Shown: positions 9,078 through 18,930, counted from the first letter of the stretch. The stretch is DNA of 64,000 nucleotides from Maribacter aquimaris (GCF_014596745.1 NZ_JABTCF010000001.1:124001-188000), one strand, 5' to 3'. The notes: generated by a model not told the origin, from the letters alone. Program-made: numbers and translations.

Positions 9078-10370
9078 TTATTGTTCTTTATTCAACGCAA
9101 CCGCAACTTCCTGAACTTGATCGAGTACCCTTAGTAAATTACCACCCCATAGTTTTGCTATCGCTTCCTCGGAATACCCCCTTTTTACCAGTTCTGCGGT
9201 TACATTCATCGTCTCCGAGGCATCTGACCATCCTTCGATTCCACCGCCACCATCAAAATCGGAACTGATACCTACATGGTCAATCCCTATTAAATCTACC
9301 ATATAATCGATATGATCCACAAAATCGACCACACTCACATCTTCCGGAACATCGATTTTGGTTTTGGCCATTTCCATTCCAATATCCATCACCCTCCTGT
9401 AATTGCCAAAAAACTCCTTTCTCTGGATTTCGGTCAAATCCTTTATTTGGGACCTTTCATACCAAGCTACCCCCAATGAATCTGCAACTTGCGCATATAT
9501 ATTCTTCATATAAGAGGTGCGTTTATCGTTCTTTTCCGTATTCAGGTAAGATCTAAAAGCAACGGTTTGTACCACACCTCCATTTTCTTTCATCATCAAG
9601 AGCTGCTCATCATCCAAATTACGACTGTGGTCGCAAAGGGCCCTAGCCGATGAGTGGGAAGCGATAATGGGTGCTTTGGACAATTGGATCATTTGGATCA
9701 TCGATTCCTTTGACGGGTGTGAAACGTCGATCATAATGCCCAATCGGTTCATTTCCTTAACCGCTTTCCTACCTAATTCGCTTAAACCATTGTGAAGCCA
9801 TACACCATCGGCCTCCCCAGTGTTCGAGTCGCAAAATTGGCTATGGCCATTATGGGATAAGGATATATATCTGGCCCCCATATTATAATAGTTTTCAAAT
9901 TCAGAAAGATCTTCACCTATAGGGTATGCATTTTCAACACCGATCATGGCCACTTTCTTTCCAGAGGCCACAATACTGCGTACATCATCTGAAGTGTACG
10001 CCAACTCGATTTTATCCGGGGCAATTTCCTCGCATAACCTGTGAATGGCATCAAATTTGGCCATTGCGTTTGCCTTTGCCTTAGCATAACCTTCTGCGTT
10101 CAATGAATCTTGACCTGTATAAACAATAAGCCAGGACACATCCAAGCCACCTTCCTCCATCTTTGGTATATTAACTTGTGTATCAAGTCTTTGCGAGTAA
10201 TTGATTGCTTTGGTGAAATCATTGACATTGATATCGTTATGGGTATCTATCGTAATGACTTTATCATGGATTTCCTTGATTGCATCTTCACTATCAACAC
10301 CCGTTTTTTTTGGGTTATTCCCACAAGAGAGTAACATTAAAAGACTGCTTAGATAAACAAGTTGTTTCAT
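9078..10370 (-). CDS. M19 (renal-type) membrane dipeptidase, lipoprotein
   Basis: 430 aa from the ATG at 10370 (MKQLVYLSSLLML). That start gives a lipoprotein signal with lipobox LLSC; the longer frame (to 10412) would spoil it. M19 enzymes are di-zinc hydrolases of dipeptides. Metal-site motifs are IDTHNDIN at the N-terminus, the bridging Glu region MIGVENAYPIG, IMIDVSHPS, IIASHSSARAL and GISSDFDGGGG near the C-terminus. It is probably anchored in the outer or inner membrane facing the periplasm and is one of several secreted peptidases in the window. It has no operon partner. Confidence 0.92.
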   Translation of the reverse strand: MKQLVYLSSLLMLLSCGNNPKKTGVDSEDAIKEIHDKVITIDTHNDINVNDFTKAINYSQRLDTQVNIPKMEEGGLDVSWLIVYTGQDSLNAEGYAKAKANAMAKFDAIHRLCEEIAPDKIELAYTSDDVRSIVASGKKVAMIGVENAYPIGEDLSEFENYYNMGARYISLSHNGHSQFCDSNTGEADGVWLHNGLSELGRKAVKEMNRLGIMIDVSHPSKESMIQMIQLSKAPIIASHSSARALCDHSRNLDDEQLLMMKENGGVVQTVAFRSYLNTEKNDKRTSYMKNIYAQVADSLGVAWYERSQIKDLTEIQRKEFFGNYRRVMDIGMEMAKTKIDVPEDVSVVDFVDHIDYMVDLIGIDHVGISSDFDGGGGIEGWSDASETMNVTAELVKRGYSEEAIAKLWGGNLLRVLDQVQEVAVALNKEQ

Positions 10371-10562
10371 AGGATGGGTTTTATACCTACAAATAAAGCA
10401 ATTTGACAACATAATAGGCTACTTCGGGAACAATAAATTGGCTAGCTGACCAATAATGGACAATTTTAAAGTCTAGATAAGGGAATCACAATTCCTTGAT
10501 CACCGATAAATCAATTAGAGACCTTTTTTTGTAGAATTATATGAACCCAAATCCGATGCTCC

Positions 10563-12347
10563 TTGAAAGCTACTAAAATACTATCACATTTATCCAATTT
10601 GGAATCGTTATTGAAGGATTTCTCCTATGAAGAACTAAGTGTCAATGAAGGTTCGGACTTAAAGAAGAAATTTGAGTCTTTCAAAACCAGTTTGGAGGAT
10701 AAGTTGTACAATCCTTCCGAAAACCGGAATATGGGAGACTTCGAATCCAATGAGGAAAGGGTGCTGATGAAAAATAAAGTTTCAAAACCAAAAAACAGTA
10801 TAAGTGCCTCGAAACTCATTGCGACGGTAAGTCATGATATGAGAACACCATTAAACGGTATTATCGGTTTCAGTGATTTGCTAAAGGAAGGGAAACTGTC
10901 TGAAAACCAACTGCAAAAGGTGGAAGCTATCCAAAATGCCTCTGATACACTCATGGGAATCGTGAACGAGCTGCTTGAATATTCCAAATTATCACAAGGT
11001 TTGGAGGCTATTGAACAAAGGGACTTTAATTTTCCAAATGTTATCCAAAATATAGAATATCTCTGTAATACGTTGATAACAAAGCCGAACGTATCCTTTA
11101 GCGTAGCCGTTGAACCTGGAATTCCAAAAATACTAAAAGGCGATCCGAGTAAACTGTCCCAAGTATTACTCAACCTACTAGGCAATTCGATAAAATTCGT
11201 TGAAAAGGGAGAGATAAAACTCGCCATAACCCAAAAAAGACTTAGAAATGACAAATTGGTCCTGGCCTTTAGCGTATCGGATACCGGTATTGGCATAGCC
11301 AAGGAGCAATTAGGTCACATTTTCGATTCCTTTACACAAGCAACCAACGACACCTTTTTAAAATATGGTGGAAGTGGTTTGGGATTGACCATCGTAAAAC
11401 AGATCATAGAACTATTAGGTGGACAAATCGAAGTCTCGAGTAAACTTGGAAAGGGAACAACATTTGATTTTGAAATACCTTATGAAAAAGGAATTGAAAG
11501 TAATATTGATAAAAAATATACAGATACCGTTATGGTATCCAATGCCATAAAGCAGGTAAAAGGTATGCGTATTGTCGTTTTCGAAGACAATAAAATGAAT
11601 CAACGATTGATCGAATTACGACTATTAAAATGGGGCTGCAAAGTATATATCACGGATAATGGACCGCAAGGACTTGAATACATTGCCGAAAACAAGGTGG
11701 ATGTGATCTTGATGGATTTAAGGATGCCTGCTATGGATGGTTATGAAATCACCAAGAGAATAAGGGCCAATGCCAATAAAAACGTCAACCAAATCCCCGT
11801 AATAGCCGTCAGTGCCGATTTTACCCTAAGTGAAAGAAAAAATGGAGAGGCGATTGGGTTAAATGATTTTATACTTAAACCCTTTAATTCCCAAGAACTT
11901 TTACTGAAATTAATAACCCACGGTAATAAAGCCAAAGATTCCAAAACAACACTGGAATCAAAACCCAAGGATACAACCGCGCAAGTTAAACTGCCAAACG
12001 CCCGTCTAGATACCATGCTCGAAGAATGCATGGGTGATTACGGCTTTTTAAGTGAAATGGTTCGCATATTCAAACAGAATATACTTGAGTTCATAGGTGC
12101 TTATTGTGTACATATGAAAAACGCCGATTGGGAAAATCTATCCTGCGCAGTTCTTAAAATAAAGCCTGGGGTAACCTTGTTACATGCAAACTCGCTGATG
12201 ATCATTCTTGAAAGATTACAAACCATCGTACAAACTCCCTCTGCCAAGAATATTAAGGAGATGCGGGAATTGCAACTATCCTTTATCAAGGAACATGAAT
12301 TGGTCTTACAAACCATTGATTTGGAAATGGCGAAACTTGGAAAATAG
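10563..12347 (+). CDS. Soluble hybrid histidine kinase with degenerate HPt
   Basis: 594 aa with no membrane segment. A short N-terminal helix bundle is followed by HisKA (H91 in VSHDMRTPLNG), HATPase (DTGIGI and GGSGLGL, about 240-274), REC (D385 in ILMDLRMP, K439 in LKPF) and a C-terminal HPt-like helix bundle (about 478-590). In HPt domains of this type AHKIKP carries the phospho-histidine. Here the aligned segment is AVLKIKP, so L531 replaces it. No in-frame ATG lies near the 5' end, so a TTG at 10563 is the likely start; the next Met is residue 57. The gene is followed by the HEAT-like membrane protein gene after 46 nt. Confidence 0.88.
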   Translation: MKATKILSHLSNLESLLKDFSYEELSVNEGSDLKKKFESFKTSLEDKLYNPSENRNMGDFESNEERVLMKNKVSKPKNSISASKLIATVSHDMRTPLNGIIGFSDLLKEGKLSENQLQKVEAIQNASDTLMGIVNELLEYSKLSQGLEAIEQRDFNFPNVIQNIEYLCNTLITKPNVSFSVAVEPGIPKILKGDPSKLSQVLLNLLGNSIKFVEKGEIKLAITQKRLRNDKLVLAFSVSDTGIGIAKEQLGHIFDSFTQATNDTFLKYGGSGLGLTIVKQIIELLGGQIEVSSKLGKGTTFDFEIPYEKGIESNIDKKYTDTVMVSNAIKQVKGMRIVVFEDNKMNQRLIELRLLKWGCKVYITDNGPQGLEYIAENKVDVILMDLRMPAMDGYEITKRIRANANKNVNQIPVIAVSADFTLSERKNGEAIGLNDFILKPFNSQELLLKLITHGNKAKDSKTTLESKPKDTTAQVKLPNARLDTMLEECMGDYGFLSEMVRIFKQNILEFIGAYCVHMKNADWENLSCAVLKIKPGVTLLHANSLMIILERLQTIVQTPSAKNIKEMRELQLSFIKEHELVLQTIDLEMAKLGK

Positions 12348-12393
12348 GATATGAACATTCAAAAAATAAAAATTAAACAGAATAAGACCAAAG

Positions 12394-13620
12394 TTGAACT
12401 ATCTATTACTGACATATAAAACCGATTTACTTTTCATAGTTCCCAAACTTCATGAAAACTTGTTATGGGACCTTTCCTTATTGATAGTGACCCTTACGGC
12501 ACTATACTTTGTTACGATCCGATTCCTAAGCAAAATGAGCGTTTCAATACAAAGGAAGATTGAAAAAGAACATAAACTGGAATCACACGGACATTTCCCT
12601 TTTTCCATCGACAAACATAATTCTTCCGAAGTCATACCAAAATCACGTAAGCCCTATAACCACTGGGATGGACAGAATAATAAAAGCATCAATGCCCTGC
12701 ATACCGAAACTGTCCATTTAAATATTGACTTTTTACCTAAAGTAGTCCACAAGGACGAAATTGGGAATTCAGCAGCGGAGGCTTCCATTTCTTCAAGTAC
12801 CTTAGGAATCAATGAGGACGAATTGACATTTTTACCCTTGGTCATCGATGATGGGAGCACTATCACTGGGAATCCAGAATCCGGAACTGAAGTCAATGAC
12901 CCCAAGAAGGCCCTCCATGATGGTTTGGAATGGTTCGAGATAGATGCAGATACGAATTTGGGCTCCTTATTAAAGTTTATTTCCTTGATTCCTGATGATC
13001 AGGGTGGATTAAACGAACCTGCCCAGGAACAGCATGAATCCCTTAATATTTCATCAAGACTTTCCAATCCTATCTTATTTGACGGAAAAACCTTTATAAG
13101 TAGGCGCTTACTAGAGGATATTGAAGCGTTTGGTGATTGTCGTGAAATACCTTTACTCAAAGAGCTACAATTAAAATCGAAGAACGAAGACATCATAAAC
13201 AGAATAGAAGGGATTATGCTTGAATTCAAGATTCGGGAGGCCAAGACCTCACAAAGGAATATCCGAAACTATTTAGAGGAGGAATTCAATCCCTTTAGTG
13301 TTTTTGAGGATCTTTTCCGTAACTGTGACGTTGAGGCGAAACTTATTTTAATGGATATGATCCTTGATGTAGGTGATAAAAAAGAATTGAACTTTTTAAA
13401 GAAGCTTTGTAAAGACCCGAATGCTGAAATTCGCACAAAGGCTATTACGGTACTACAGGGTCTCGAAAATAAGATTTTCAAGGAAAGCCTATGTTTTGAT
13501 CTTTCAGATACCTTCGATATTCTTTCACAGGAACGTACAACGAACCAACAGGAATTATTCAAAGCGTGGTTAGAACAGAATTCATCAATCCTAGATGTGA
13601 TAAAAAGATCCATCCGATAA
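12394..13620 (+). CDS. Membrane-anchored protein with HEAT-like C-terminus
   Basis: 408 aa, probable TTG start. One N-terminal membrane helix (about 25-45, LLIVTLTALYFVTIRFL) is followed by a low-complexity polar linker of about 200 residues. A helical C-terminal domain (about 240-395) contains HEAT-like pairs, for example REIPLLKELQL and KKELNFLKKLCKDPNAEIRTKAITVLQ written as two overlapping helices. I recognise no specific family. It follows the hybrid kinase closely on the same strand, which suggests an operon and perhaps a signalling partner role. No catalytic motif is visible. Confidence 0.6.
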   Translation: MNYLLLTYKTDLLFIVPKLHENLLWDLSLLIVTLTALYFVTIRFLSKMSVSIQRKIEKEHKLESHGHFPFSIDKHNSSEVIPKSRKPYNHWDGQNNKSINALHTETVHLNIDFLPKVVHKDEIGNSAAEASISSSTLGINEDELTFLPLVIDDGSTITGNPESGTEVNDPKKALHDGLEWFEIDADTNLGSLLKFISLIPDDQGGLNEPAQEQHESLNISSRLSNPILFDGKTFISRRLLEDIEAFGDCREIPLLKELQLKSKNEDIINRIEGIMLEFKIREAKTSQRNIRNYLEEEFNPFSVFEDLFRNCDVEAKLILMDMILDVGDKKELNFLKKLCKDPNAEIRTKAITVLQGLENKIFKESLCFDLSDTFDILSQERTTNQQELFKAWLEQNSSILDVIKRSIR

Positions 13621-13923
13621 CCTTCTTTTGGTTTCCTGTTACAGATCATTTGGACAATATTTTTGCCATCCTTTTTACTTTCAAATCCTCAAATTGAAAA
13701 AACAGGCCTTTTTTGATAGTCCACCAAATGATTAAATCCTCGATGAACTGCAACACCTTGTTTTTACTGGATTTGCTATTCCATTAAAAATGCTATTTTG
13801 ACAACACATTTTTTTTGTTTCACCACAATTTATTGCGCCATGGCCCCGTTATCAATATGTTTACTGTATAAATAATAACCCAAATCGCTTGCTTATTGCA
13901 GCTATAACTTAACCTTAAACCAC
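13621..13923. other. Intergenic leader region, no gene seen
   Basis: 303 nt with no convincing coding frame. A possible promoter for the tiny ORFs downstream is TTG at 13833-13835 with TATGTTTA at 13856-13863 (one mismatch to TAnnTTTG, 20-nt spacer). That would leave a leader of roughly 50-60 nt before the ORF at 13924. Confidence 0.3.
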
Positions 13924-14022
13924 ATGCTATACGATACCTACGGGGAGGAGTATTTAGCTTTCCTCCAAGATCTGAACGAAATTTTAAGTATCAATGAATT
14001 AGTAGAATTGGATTATATGTAA
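13924..14022 (+). CDS. 32-aa small ORF, sibling of the next one
   Basis: Starts MLYDTYGEEYLAFLQDLNEI and ends with an acidic, amphipathic tail. Its core YLAFLQDLNEIL aligns with YMNFIENLNEIL of the ORF 42 nt downstream: Tyr, Phe and the whole LNEIL match, and the spacing is identical. Two unrelated random ORFs would not be expected to share this, so both are probably translated. The peptide is strongly acidic, with no signal peptide and no cysteine. No function is known to me. The pair shares a strand and ends at a strong terminator (14183-14219), as a small transcription unit would. Confidence 0.55.
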   Translation: MLYDTYGEEYLAFLQDLNEILSINELVELDYM

Positions 14023-14064
14023 TCCTTTTCGTTAACCCCATAACCCCCTAAAACCTTACGCATT

Positions 14065-14166
14065 ATGGCAAATAGAAACGCAGATAACGCAGCTTACATG
14101 AATTTTATTGAGAATTTGAATGAAATCTTGGTAGACATCAATGTTAGTAAATTAAGCTTTTCCTAA
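14065..14166 (+). CDS. 33-aa small ORF, paralogue of 13924-14022
   Basis: Starts MANRNADNAAYMNFIENLNE and ends in NVSKLSFS. It shares the core Y-x2-F-[LI]-x-[DN]-LNEIL with the preceding ORF while the flanks differ, which looks like an old duplication under selection for the core. An amphipathic helix is likely across the core. It is followed 16 nt later by the bidirectional hairpin terminator. It could be a regulatory micropeptide, a precursor peptide (no modifying enzyme is seen nearby) or an anti-sigma-like binder of the neighbouring RpoD; the last is only a positional guess. Confidence 0.55.
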   Translation: MANRNADNAAYMNFIENLNEILVDINVSKLSFS

Positions 14167-14182
14167 AGAGCTGATTAACCAT

Positions 14183-14219
14183 AAAAAAAGCCCTGACGAT
14201 AACGTCAGGGCTTTTTTTA
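14183..14219. terminator. Bidirectional terminator between tiny ORFs and rpoD
   Basis: A near-perfect stem AAAAAAAGCCCTGACG / CGTCAGGGCTTTTTTT has a 4-nt loop and T runs in both directions. It serves the plus-strand tiny ORFs and the minus-strand sigma factor gene. Confidence 0.92.
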
Positions 14220-14242
14220 TTGCCGTTTATTATTCTCTTCGC

Positions 14243-15106
14243 CTATCCCAAATACGTTTTTAATAATTTACTTCTGGAATTGTGACGTAACTTTCTTATG
14301 GCCTTTTCCCTAATTTGACGAACACGCTCCCGTGTAAGATCAAAAGTCTGCCCAATTTCGGCCAAGGTCATCGATTGTTGATCCCCAATACCATAATAGA
14401 GCTTAACCACATCAGCCTCTCGAGGGGATAAGGTTTCAAGGGCCCTATTGATCTCGGTATTCAATGACTGTTGTAATAAGAGCTTATCGGGTCTTGGTGA
14501 TTCCCCAGAACGGAGTACATCATAAAGGTTCGAATCCTCACCCTCACGAAGTGGAGCATCCATGGATACATGTCTTCCTGAATTCTTAAGGGACTGTTTT
14601 ACCTCAGAAACCGTCATTTCAAGTTCTTTGGCAATTTCCTCAGGGGATGGTGGACGTTCATGGGCCTGTTCCAAATAAGAAAATGTCTTTTTGATCTTAT
14701 TAATAGAACCGATCTTGTTCAAAGGAAGTCTTACCACCCGTGATTGTTCTGCCAAGGCCTGCAGAATTGATTGACGGATCCACCAGACTGCGTAGGAGAT
14801 AAATTTGAACCCACGGGTCTCATCGAAACGTTTAGCGGCCTTAACAAGCCCCAAATTACCCTCATTGATCAAATCGGGTAATTTTAATCCTTGGTTTTGG
14901 TATTGTTTTGCCACAGAAACGACAAAACGTAAATTGGCTATGGTCAATTTTTCAAGGGCAATTTGATCACCGGCCCGAATACGCTGTGCTAATTCTACTT
15001 CTTCTTGGGCATTTATCAATTCGATTTTACTGATATCCTGCAAGTATTTATCCAGTGATTTTGATTCTCTATTGGTTACCTGCTTGATAATCTTAAGTTG
15101 CCTCAT
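14243..15106 (-). CDS. rpoD: Primary RNA polymerase sigma factor (sigma-ABfr type)
   Basis: 287 aa, the short group-1 sigma factor of Bacteroidota lacking most of region 1. Region 1.2 is at the N-terminus ([20 protein letters not shown]). Regions 2.1-2.4 run through [33 protein letters not shown] and [15 protein letters not shown]. Region 3 is at about 150-190. Region 4.2 is [20 protein letters not shown] near the end. It directs housekeeping transcription from TTG/TAnnTTTG promoters such as those seen here. It is a single gene followed by a strong bidirectional terminator. Confidence 0.95.
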   Translation of the reverse strand: MRQLKIIKQVTNRESKSLDKYLQDISKIELINAQEEVELAQRIRAGDQIALEKLTIANLRFVVSVAKQYQNQGLKLPDLINEGNLGLVKAAKRFDETRGFKFISYAVWWIRQSILQALAEQSRVVRLPLNKIGSINKIKKTFSYLEQAHERPPSPEEIAKELEMTVSEVKQSLKNSGRHVSMDAPLREGEDSNLYDVLRSGESPRPDKLLLQQSLNTEINRALETLSPREADVVKLYYGIGDQQSMTLAEIGQTFDLTRERVRQIREKAIRKLRHNSRSKLLKTYLG

Positions 15107-15286
15107 ATATATAGTTCGAGTTTAAAATTCAACATTCTACAAGTCTTCATAATACATTAATATTCTGTCTTTTCCAAAAGATTCCATGAATGTTATACAG
15201 AATTTATGACAAGTTTCGGAATTAAAGCACAACTGGACAGGTATTTTACTATTGCTTGGTGTATTTTTGAAATTCAAGACGAGAAG

Positions 15287-15796
15287 ATGAGTAAAAGGGC
15301 CCTAAAGAAATATGTGACGGAACTTAAAAAACGGGAGTTGGAAGAGCAACTTCTGGATCTCTATACCCGGTTTCCCGTGGTGAAAGAGTATTACGACTTT
15401 ATCTTTAATCCGAAAGAGGATAAAATGGTGCAGGAAGCCAAAGCAAAAATTTCCAATGAATATTTCCCTTTAAAAAGAAAAAGACCCAAAGCACGGCGTT
15501 CTGTGGCCCAGAAATACATCAAGCATTTTATGAAGTTGGGGGTAGAGCCCCATTTAATCGCCGAAGTAATGTTGTTTAACCTCGAAATCGCACAAACTTT
15601 TTCCTTGGAGCGCAATGTGCCCGAGTCCTTTTTCAAGAGTATGTTGAATTCGTTCACCGAAATGGTCCAGTTCATATCCTTAAATGGGCTATTGCCCAAT
15701 TATAAGGAACGCATAGTCAAAGTATATAATTTCACACAAGATAACCATTGGAGTTTCCAAGAAGGATTTTCCAGGGCTTTGGATATCCTGGACTGA
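15287..15796 (+). CDS. DUF6155-like protein
   Basis: 169 aa from the ATG at 15287 (MSKRALKKYVTELKKRELEE). An ATG 81 nt upstream keeps the frame, but its extra residues are not protein-like. The protein is soluble, helical and basic. The opening and the segment LLDLYTRFPVVKEYYDFIFNPKED resemble the DUF6155 family of Bacteroidota, whose function is unknown. It is divergent from rpoD. No motif suggests an activity. Confidence 0.65.
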   Translation: MSKRALKKYVTELKKRELEEQLLDLYTRFPVVKEYYDFIFNPKEDKMVQEAKAKISNEYFPLKRKRPKARRSVAQKYIKHFMKLGVEPHLIAEVMLFNLEIAQTFSLERNVPESFFKSMLNSFTEMVQFISLNGLLPNYKERIVKVYNFTQDNHWSFQEGFSRALDILD

Positions 15797-16065
15797 TCTG
15801 TAGCGCATTATTACCGGATAGAAAAACAAAATCCACCTCCTACTTAGGCTTACTTATCCAGAATCAGTTGGCCAGTAAAGTTTTGCGAACTTACATTTTA
15901 CGTATATCACTGTTTATCCACACGTTACAGGGTACCGTTCCATATTTTTCAAGGATTTATGCCCTTAAATTTCGTACAGGTTTATATTTCTCCTAATTTT
16001 GCAAAATTGGGCTTTGCCGTAACACCCAATAAAAAAGAAATGTAGAAAATCACAAATCGACCTGT

Positions 16066-17577
16066 TTGGAAGTACAAAAAAACACCAAAGAAAAAACACT
16101 TTACGATTATCAGTTAGAGGACCTCAATACCATATTCAATTATTTGGAAGAGTCCCCCGACAATGTTAATCTACTATATCAATTACCAACGGGTGGGGGA
16201 AAAACAGTGGTTTTCTCGGAAATCGCAAAACGATATATATCCAAAACCCAAAAGAAGGTCGTTGTCTTAACGCACCGTATAGAATTAAGTCAACAAACCT
16301 CCCGAATGCTCCATGGTTTTGGGGTCAAGAACAAAATCATCAATAGCGAGGTCAAAGAATTGAATGACCAAGATAATTTCATGTGCTTTGTAGCCATGGT
16401 AGAGACCCTAAACAACCGATTACAGGATGAAAAAATAGAAATCAATAATATTGGGTTGGTGATTATCGATGAGGCCCACTACAATTCTTTTCGAAAATTG
16501 TTCAAATATTTTGAACATGCGGTTATTCTTGGAGTAACGGCCACCCCTCTAAGTTCGAATATCAAACTTCCTATGAAGGACAACTATCAGAAGTTGATTG
16601 TTGGGGAGTCTATAGAATCCTTGATCAATAGGAGATTCTTGGCCAAGGCCAATATGTACAATTACGACGTGAGCCTTCAGGGGTTGAAACTGGGAATCAA
16701 TGGGGATTATACCGTAAAATCCTCTGATGAACTCTATGGGAACCAAAGTATGTTGGGCAAGCTTCTTAATGCCTATAATGAGATTTCAAAAGGGAAGAAG
16801 ACCCTTATTTTCAACAATGGTATCAACACCTCGATCTATGTGTATGAGACCTTTAAAAAAGCCGGACTCCCCATTCGACACCTAGACAATAAGAATACGG
16901 CTTCCGAACGACGCGAAATATTACAATGGTTTTCCGAAACACCGGATGCCATCCTTAGCTCGGTAAGTATCCTAACAACGGGATTTGATGAGCCTACTGT
17001 TGAAACCATTATGCTTAACAGGGCCACACGTTCACTGACCTTATATTTTCAAATGATCGGTCGTGGATCCAGGGTTTTACCGAACAAAGAGGAATTTACG
17101 GTAGTCGACCTGGGGAACAATATTGCCCGGTTTGGACTGTGGAACGCCCCTATAGATTGGCAAGAAATCTTCCATTTCCCTGATTTCTATCTTGAAAACA
17201 TCAAGAATGATGAGGAAATTGAACGGGAATTCGTTTATGAGATGCCCTCTGAACTCCGCAAGCAATTTTCGAATTCGGAAAATATCGAATTTGATATCAA
17301 GGCCGAATACAAAAAAGTATTTGCACAAGGCTTAAAATCCAAGATCGTTTTAGAAAATAGTATTGAGCAACATGCCCAAATTTGTGTCGAGAATGCCGAG
17401 GATGTTTTTGATGCCCGTATATTGGCCAAGTCATTGAAAGAGGAAATCGCCTATCGGGTACGCCAATATTCCTACTGTATTATGAATAATACCAAAAATT
17501 ACAAAGAGTGGCTGGAAGAGGATTACGAACGTAAATTGCGCTCTAAGATTTCAAAGATGTTCGCTGAAAGGATGTGA
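16066..17577 (+). CDS. SF2 DEAD/DEAH-box helicase
   Basis: 503 aa. Motif I is PTGGGKT (41-47), motif II is IIDEAH, motif III is GVTATP, motif V is ILTTGFDEP and motif VI is QMIGRGSR. This is the two-lobed RecA core of the SSL2/type III-restriction-like SF2 group. A C-terminal region of about 150 residues has no recognised domain. The start must lie before motif I and no ATG is available there; a TTG at 16066 follows the in-frame stop at 16030-16032 and is the likely start. No methylase or defence partner is adjacent, so a general DNA or RNA role is as likely as defence. Confidence 0.85.
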   Translation: MEVQKNTKEKTLYDYQLEDLNTIFNYLEESPDNVNLLYQLPTGGGKTVVFSEIAKRYISKTQKKVVVLTHRIELSQQTSRMLHGFGVKNKIINSEVKELNDQDNFMCFVAMVETLNNRLQDEKIEINNIGLVIIDEAHYNSFRKLFKYFEHAVILGVTATPLSSNIKLPMKDNYQKLIVGESIESLINRRFLAKANMYNYDVSLQGLKLGINGDYTVKSSDELYGNQSMLGKLLNAYNEISKGKKTLIFNNGINTSIYVYETFKKAGLPIRHLDNKNTASERREILQWFSETPDAILSSVSILTTGFDEPTVETIMLNRATRSLTLYFQMIGRGSRVLPNKEEFTVVDLGNNIARFGLWNAPIDWQEIFHFPDFYLENIKNDEEIEREFVYEMPSELRKQFSNSENIEFDIKAEYKKVFAQGLKSKIVLENSIEQHAQICVENAEDVFDARILAKSLKEEIAYRVRQYSYCIMNNTKNYKEWLEEDYERKLRSKISKMFAERM

Positions 17578-17670
17578 TTTTAAGGATATATTCGTATCGT
17601 TCGTTGGAAATATGTGCTTTTGAACACGCCATGCATATGGTACACTTCCAACCGACAATTTTTGAGAATA

Positions 17671-18909
17671 ATGGGACAACAACAGCTTCTTATCATTGGT
17701 TATACCTGGCCTGAACCCTCAACGACGGCTGCCGGCAACAGAATGTTGCAATTGATCCGGTTTTTCCTTGAGCAAAATTATAAAATCACGTTTGCCAGTA
17801 CTGCCAGTCGTACGGAACATTCCCTAAACTTGAATACACTAGGTATAGCAACCCAGAACATTCTTCTGAATGATTCAGGTTTCAATGTTTTTGTCAAAAA
17901 CCTAGATCCCTCAATTGTGCTTTTCGACCGATTTTTGACCGAGGAACAGTTTGGTTGGCGCGTAGCCGAAACAGTGCCCAATGCCCTGCGTATATTGGAC
18001 ACAGAGGATTTACATTCATTACGGGCTGTACGGGAACAATGTTTTAAGTCGAACAAGGAATTCAATGCAACGCTATGGCTACAGAGCGATATGACCAAAA
18101 GGGAAGTGGCCTCGATCTACAGATGTGATCTTTCCCTGATTATATCCTCCTTTGAAATGGATTTGTTAACGGCCGTCATCAAGATGGATAAAAGCCTATT
18201 GCTTCATCTGCCCTTTCAATTGGAGACGATTGAAAAAGAAAATGCTTCGGACAGATTACCATTTAAGGCTCGAGAGGGTTTTATCTACATGGGCAATGGC
18301 AAGCACGCACCCAATATGGATGCCGTTATATGGCTCAAATCAGATATATGGCCATTGATCCGTAAAGCCCTACCAAAGGCCGAGTTACATATCCATGGTG
18401 CGTATCTCCCAGCGCATATCAAACAAATGCACAAACCTGAAACCGGTTTTATGGTCAAAGGATGGGCCAAGGAGGTACAGGAAGTAATGGGCAAGAGTCG
18501 AGTAAATTTGGCCCCATTGCGTTTTGGAGCGGGAATCAAAGGTAAATTGATCGATGCCATGCGCTATGGTACCCCTAGCGTAACGACAACAATAGGAGCG
18601 GAGGGCATGAATGACGATTTACCATGGAATGGACATATTGTGAATAGTGCCGAGGAAATCGCCAAGTCCGCCATTGCATTGTACAACAATGAATCGGAAT
18701 GGCTACAGGCCCAGCAAAATGGATTTGGGATTATCGACACCTACTACAATAAGAAAATCCTCGATAAAACCTTAGCGGACATCCTAGATGCACTTCATTC
18801 CCATTTGAAAGAGCATAGAACAAACAATTTTATAGGGGCCATGGTACGCCATCAATCCATGGCAGGTACCAAATATCTTTCCAAATGGATCGAGGAAAAG
18901 AATAAATAA
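17671..18909 (+). CDS. Glycosyltransferase (GT4/GT1-like)
   Basis: 412 aa from the ATG at 17671 (MGQQQLLIIGYTWPEPSTTA). The frame is open from a GTG at 17614, but the upstream residues are not protein-like. It has a GT-B fold. The C-terminal donor-binding half carries IYMGNGKHAPNMDAVIWLK, INLAPLRFG-type VNLAPLRFGAGIKGKLIDAM and VTTTIGAEGM. The second of these is the typical nucleotide-sugar contact region with Gly-rich loop and acidic residue. Acceptor and product are unknown, and no polysaccharide cluster surrounds it. The last 19 nt of the coding sequence are also found inside the duplicated unit downstream. Confidence 0.82.
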   Translation: MGQQQLLIIGYTWPEPSTTAAGNRMLQLIRFFLEQNYKITFASTASRTEHSLNLNTLGIATQNILLNDSGFNVFVKNLDPSIVLFDRFLTEEQFGWRVAETVPNALRILDTEDLHSLRAVREQCFKSNKEFNATLWLQSDMTKREVASIYRCDLSLIISSFEMDLLTAVIKMDKSLLLHLPFQLETIEKENASDRLPFKAREGFIYMGNGKHAPNMDAVIWLKSDIWPLIRKALPKAELHIHGAYLPAHIKQMHKPETGFMVKGWAKEVQEVMGKSRVNLAPLRFGAGIKGKLIDAMRYGTPSVTTTIGAEGMNDDLPWNGHIVNSAEEIAKSAIALYNNESEWLQAQQNGFGIIDTYYNKKILDKTLADILDALHSHLKEHRTNNFIGAMVRHQSMAGTKYLSKWIEEKNK

Positions 18910-18930
18910 CAACTATCTACCCTTAAGATC

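Noticed and set aside
16066-17577. Helicase as part of a restriction or defence island
   Set aside because: No methylase, nuclease or other defence gene lies nearby; the neighbours are a DUF6155-like gene and a glycosyltransferase.
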